From Bacteroidales bacterium UBA2632 (GTDB lineage Bacteria; Bacteroidota; Bacteroidia; Bacteroidales; Dysgonomonadaceae): a DNA stretch of 6,705 nt. Positions 5,167 through 6,705 of the stretch are shown piece by piece (positions within the stretch are counted from its first letter, which is position 1; each line of letters opens with the position of its first letter). The stretch is from contig DENY01000196.1 of NCBI GenBank assembly GCA_002359825.1, forward strand, positions 7,007-13,711, in the 5' to 3' direction. A program made the translations under genes and the position numbers. The notes under the pieces are model-generated. The model was given only the letters and a program-made list of their open reading frames with translations, was not told the origin of the DNA and did no database searches.

Positions 5167-6009
5167 ATGGATATTGAAAAATTACTTATACAATTTGAGC
5201 AAAAACTCATATTGCAGCGCTATAGTCCCAACTCTATAAGGAATTATAAAAGCTCAATAAAGAGTTTTCTTGAAGTTGCAGAAAAGAAATTCTCTCATCC
5301 TAGTGAGTTGGACGAAGTGTCAATTGAAAAGTATATTTTGTGGAAAGTTCAAAGGCACAAGATTGGTAGTTCACAACAGCGGATGATTGTAGCTTCAATA
5401 GATAAGTTTTACGCTTCGATATACAATAAGAAGCTAAATATTAAACATCTCTATCCTGCTCGTAAATCGTACTCACTGCCAAATTATCTGACAATAAATG
5501 AAGTGAAAACACTGACTAAAAGCTCGGAGAACATCAAACACAGGTGTATAATTAAATTGCTGTATGGATCGGGCTTGCGACTAAGTGAACTCCTTCACCT
5601 GAAGGTGACTGACATTGATGCTGAAAGTATGATCATACATATAAAAAACTCAAAAGGCAATAAAGATAGAGTTGTGATGTTGTCTAAATCTTTATTGGAA
5701 GAATTGCGCATTTACTATATAAAATACAAACCAGTCGACTTTTTATTTGAAGGTCAGTCCGGCGGGATGTATTCCCCTAAATCTGTACAAGTGATTGTAA
5801 AGAATGCGGCATCAAAAGCTGGAATCAAGAAAAAAGTAACTCCCCATACCTTGAGACACAGTTTTGCAACTCATCTGTTGGAAGCTGGAACTGACATACG
5901 TTTTATTCAACAACTGTTAGGACATGGTTCCATAAAAACCACTGAAATTTATACCCACATTGCGGATGTGACTAAATCTAAAATAAAGAGTCCACTCGAT
6001 TTGCTTTAA
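5167..6009 (+). CDS. Tyrosine recombinase, Xer-like (XerA/XerC/XerD type), putative cassette integrase
   Basis: This 280-residue protein is a complete tyrosine site-specific recombinase. An N-terminal SAM-like DNA-binding domain (about 1-95, LILQRYSPNSIRNYKSSI) is followed by the catalytic domain. The catalytic residues are visible: R138 (GSGLRLSELL), K163 (NSKGNKDR), H227 and R230 (TPHTLRHSFATHLLEAG), H253 (LLGHGSIKTTEIY) and the nucleophile Y262. K163 and H227 are 64 residues apart, near the 72 of XerD and far from the 106 of IntI1, so the extra segment that typifies integron integrases is absent. Start: ATG at 5167 follows the promoter box by a normal leader and gives the usual N-terminus; an upstream in-frame GTG at 5143 overlaps the -7 box. 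The enzyme faces away from three cassette-like units whose sites carry a shared core, suggesting it moves them. It could instead be an ordinary Xer protein unrelated to the sites. Confidence 0.85.
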   Translation: MDIEKLLIQFEQKLILQRYSPNSIRNYKSSIKSFLEVAEKKFSHPSELDEVSIEKYILWKVQRHKIGSSQQRMIVASIDKFYASIYNKKLNIKHLYPARKSYSLPNYLTINEVKTLTKSSENIKHRCIIKLLYGSGLRLSELLHLKVTDIDAESMIIHIKNSKGNKDRVVMLSKSLLEELRIYYIKYKPVDFLFEGQSGGMYSPKSVQVIVKNAASKAGIKKKVTPHTLRHSFATHLLEAGTDIRFIQQLLGHGSIKTTEIYTHIADVTKSKIKSPLDLL

Positions 6010-6028
6010 TCCTATAATCAAAAAAGTC

Positions 6029-6063
6029 AAACACATTTACAGTGTTTTACATATATAATATGT
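6029..6063 (+). terminator. Tandem small hairpins after the recombinase gene (weak terminator candidate)
   Basis: AAACAC (6029-6034) pairs with GTGTTT (6042-6047) around a 7-base loop and is followed by TTAC. ACATAT (6049-6054) pairs with ATATGT (6058-6063). The stems are AT-rich and lack a long T run, so intrinsic termination is uncertain. Position, 20 bases after the stop codon and before the mutA promoter, is right for a terminator. Confidence 0.3.
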
Positions 6064-6101
6064 GAACCATTGGCAACAGAATAACAATCTTTTCTAAAAG
6101 C

Positions 6102-6132
6102 TTTTTAAAATGAAGTTTTTATATTATTTTTG
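6102..6132 (+). promoter_or_regulatory. Candidate promoter of mutA
   Basis: TATTTTTG (6125-6132) fits the TAnnTTTG -7 box. A T-run CTTTTT (6101-6106) sits 19 bases upstream where a TTTG-like -33 box is expected. Transcription near 6139 would give a 5' leader of about 110 bases before the ATG at 6249. Apart from this box and the hairpins after the recombinase gene, I see nothing definite in 6010-6248. Confidence 0.45.
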
Positions 6133-6248
6133 TGTGCATTGTTTTGGAACCAAACGTAGTTAGTGAAACAGTTGGTCTCCTTTTTTTTATGACATAACAA
6201 AACAGAATGAAGATATTAACCCAACAATATAAATAATAAAAACAAATT

Positions 6249-6705
6249 ATGAGTAAATCGAAAGAGAAACTTTTCTCCGATTTTCCACCGGTAACCACTG
6301 AGCAATGGATGGAAAGAGTAACCGCCGACCTCAAAGGTGCCGATTTTGAAAGGAGATTGGTATGGAAAACAAACGAAGGTTTTAATCTGAACCCTTTTTA
6401 TCGTAGCGAAGACATTCAAGATTTTGAATGGACTGACAACTTGCCAGGGGAATTCCCTTATGTGCGTGGCACAAAAACGGACAACGATTGGTATGTGCGT
6501 CAAGAAATAGATGTGACAGATTTTGCGGAAGCAAACAAACACGCACTATTGCTACTTGAGAAAAAAGGAGTGACTTCTTTAGGCTTCAGCCTTTCTGGCG
6601 ATGGTCTTACTGCCGACAACATGGCGACATTGCCGAATGGCATACATCCTGAAATGGTAGAACTCAACTTTAAAACTTGCATCAACTCTACTCTAAAAGT
6701 AACTA
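6249..6705 (+). CDS. mutA: Methylmalonyl-CoA mutase small (beta) subunit, N-terminal part (3' end outside window)
   Basis: The open frame of 152 codons runs off the right edge. The N-terminus, with FPPVTTEQWMERVTADLKG (residues 13-31), RLVWKTNEGF and the PFYR segment, followed by FPYVRGT and WYVRQEID, is characteristic of methylmalonyl-CoA mutase small subunits. The full protein is about 600-700 residues. With the large subunit MutB it forms the cobalamin-dependent enzyme that interconverts succinyl-CoA and methylmalonyl-CoA for propionate metabolism. The small subunit itself lacks the active site, and mutB usually follows directly. It forms the right chromosomal flank of the cassette array. 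ATG 6249 is the first in frame and begins the conserved N-terminus; no Shine-Dalgarno is visible, as usual in Bacteroidota. The base composition looks richer in G and C than the cassette genes. Confidence 0.9.
   Translation, partial: MSKSKEKLFSDFPPVTTEQWMERVTADLKGADFERRLVWKTNEGFNLNPFYRSEDIQDFEWTDNLPGEFPYVRGTKTDNDWYVRQEIDVTDFAEANKHALLLLEKKGVTSLGFSLSGDGLTADNMATLPNGIHPEMVELNFKTCINSTLKVT

Larger units (their letters stand above)
433..6009. mobile_element. Integron-like cassette array with Xer-type recombinase (putative)
   Basis: Three gene units on the - strand and one divergent tyrosine recombinase on the + strand are punctuated by structured recombination-like sites. Unit boundaries, taken at the GTT core on the - strand, are about 4971-3923 (nucleotidyltransferase), 3922-1141 (ATPase) and 1140-439 (broken NTF2-like gene). 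Each unit is a gene with a short leader and a terminal structured site, the layout of integron cassettes. The order recombinase, single core site with promoter, then oppositely oriented cassettes is the layout of an integron. The flanking genes (creatininase family, mutA) are ordinary chromosomal genes. The recombinase is not a typical IntI, so the link between enzyme and sites is inference. An alternative is an accessory island with dispersed hairpin repeats and an unrelated xer gene. Confidence 0.6.

Noticed and set aside
4931..5239. 102-codon + strand frame across the control region
   Set aside because: It runs through the attI-like box and both promoter boxes and overlaps the recombinase gene; composition is low-complexity and no family is recognisable.
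5143..6009. Recombinase starting at GTG 5143
   Set aside because: The GTG overlaps the TATTTTTG promoter box, and the ATG eight codons later gives the normal Xer N-terminus.
5167..6009. Calling the recombinase IntI
   Set aside because: The spacing from K163 to H227 (64 residues) leaves no room for the integron-integrase insertion; total length is 280 residues against about 320-340.
6119..6685. Three - strand frames opposite mutA
   Set aside because: They are antisense shadows of the mutA frame, which has clear family motifs.

Overview
The window reads as a piece of a Bacteroidota (Bacteroidetes) chromosome. It is AT-rich, start codons lack clear Shine-Dalgarno sequences, and TAnnTTTG-type -7 promoter boxes lie upstream of the rightward genes. 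Two ordinary metabolic genes flank the interesting part. At the left edge is the 3' end of a creatininase-family amidohydrolase gene (+). At the right edge is the 5' end of mutA, the small subunit of methylmalonyl-CoA mutase (+).

Between them (about 433-6009) lies what I interpret as an integron-like gene-cassette array. A tyrosine recombinase gene (5167-6009, +) points away from three gene units, all on the - strand. In the order met from the recombinase these are a Lnu(B)/Lnu(F)-like lincosamide nucleotidyltransferase (4826-4056), a large Rad50/RloC-like ABC-type ATPase (3865-1277), and a frameshifted NTF2-like gene (1114-569). Each unit is followed, 8 to 14 bases after its stop codon, by a 120-135 base structured site bounded by AAC/GTT core boxes (sites 1, 2 and 3). 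A single unpaired core box (4964-4971), next to a TATATTTG promoter box reading into the array, sits where attI and Pc would be in an integron.

The strongest evidence is internal. The first bases of unit 1 (GTTGGCGGTA, - strand) are the exact complement of the box at the 3' end of unit 1. The first bases of unit 2 (GTTAGCGGT) match unit 2's own 3' box. That is what is expected if each unit has existed as a closed circle recombined at GTT. The recombinase, however, lacks the extra segment typical of IntI and looks Xer-like, so this may be an integron-like system run by a Xer-type enzyme.

Functionally the array would be a reservoir of accessory genes: an antibiotic-modifying enzyme, a probable defence or nucleic-acid-sensing ATPase, and a decayed NTF2-like gene in the most distal, oldest position. 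All functional statements are inferred from sequence by eye. No alignment, database search or folding program was run.
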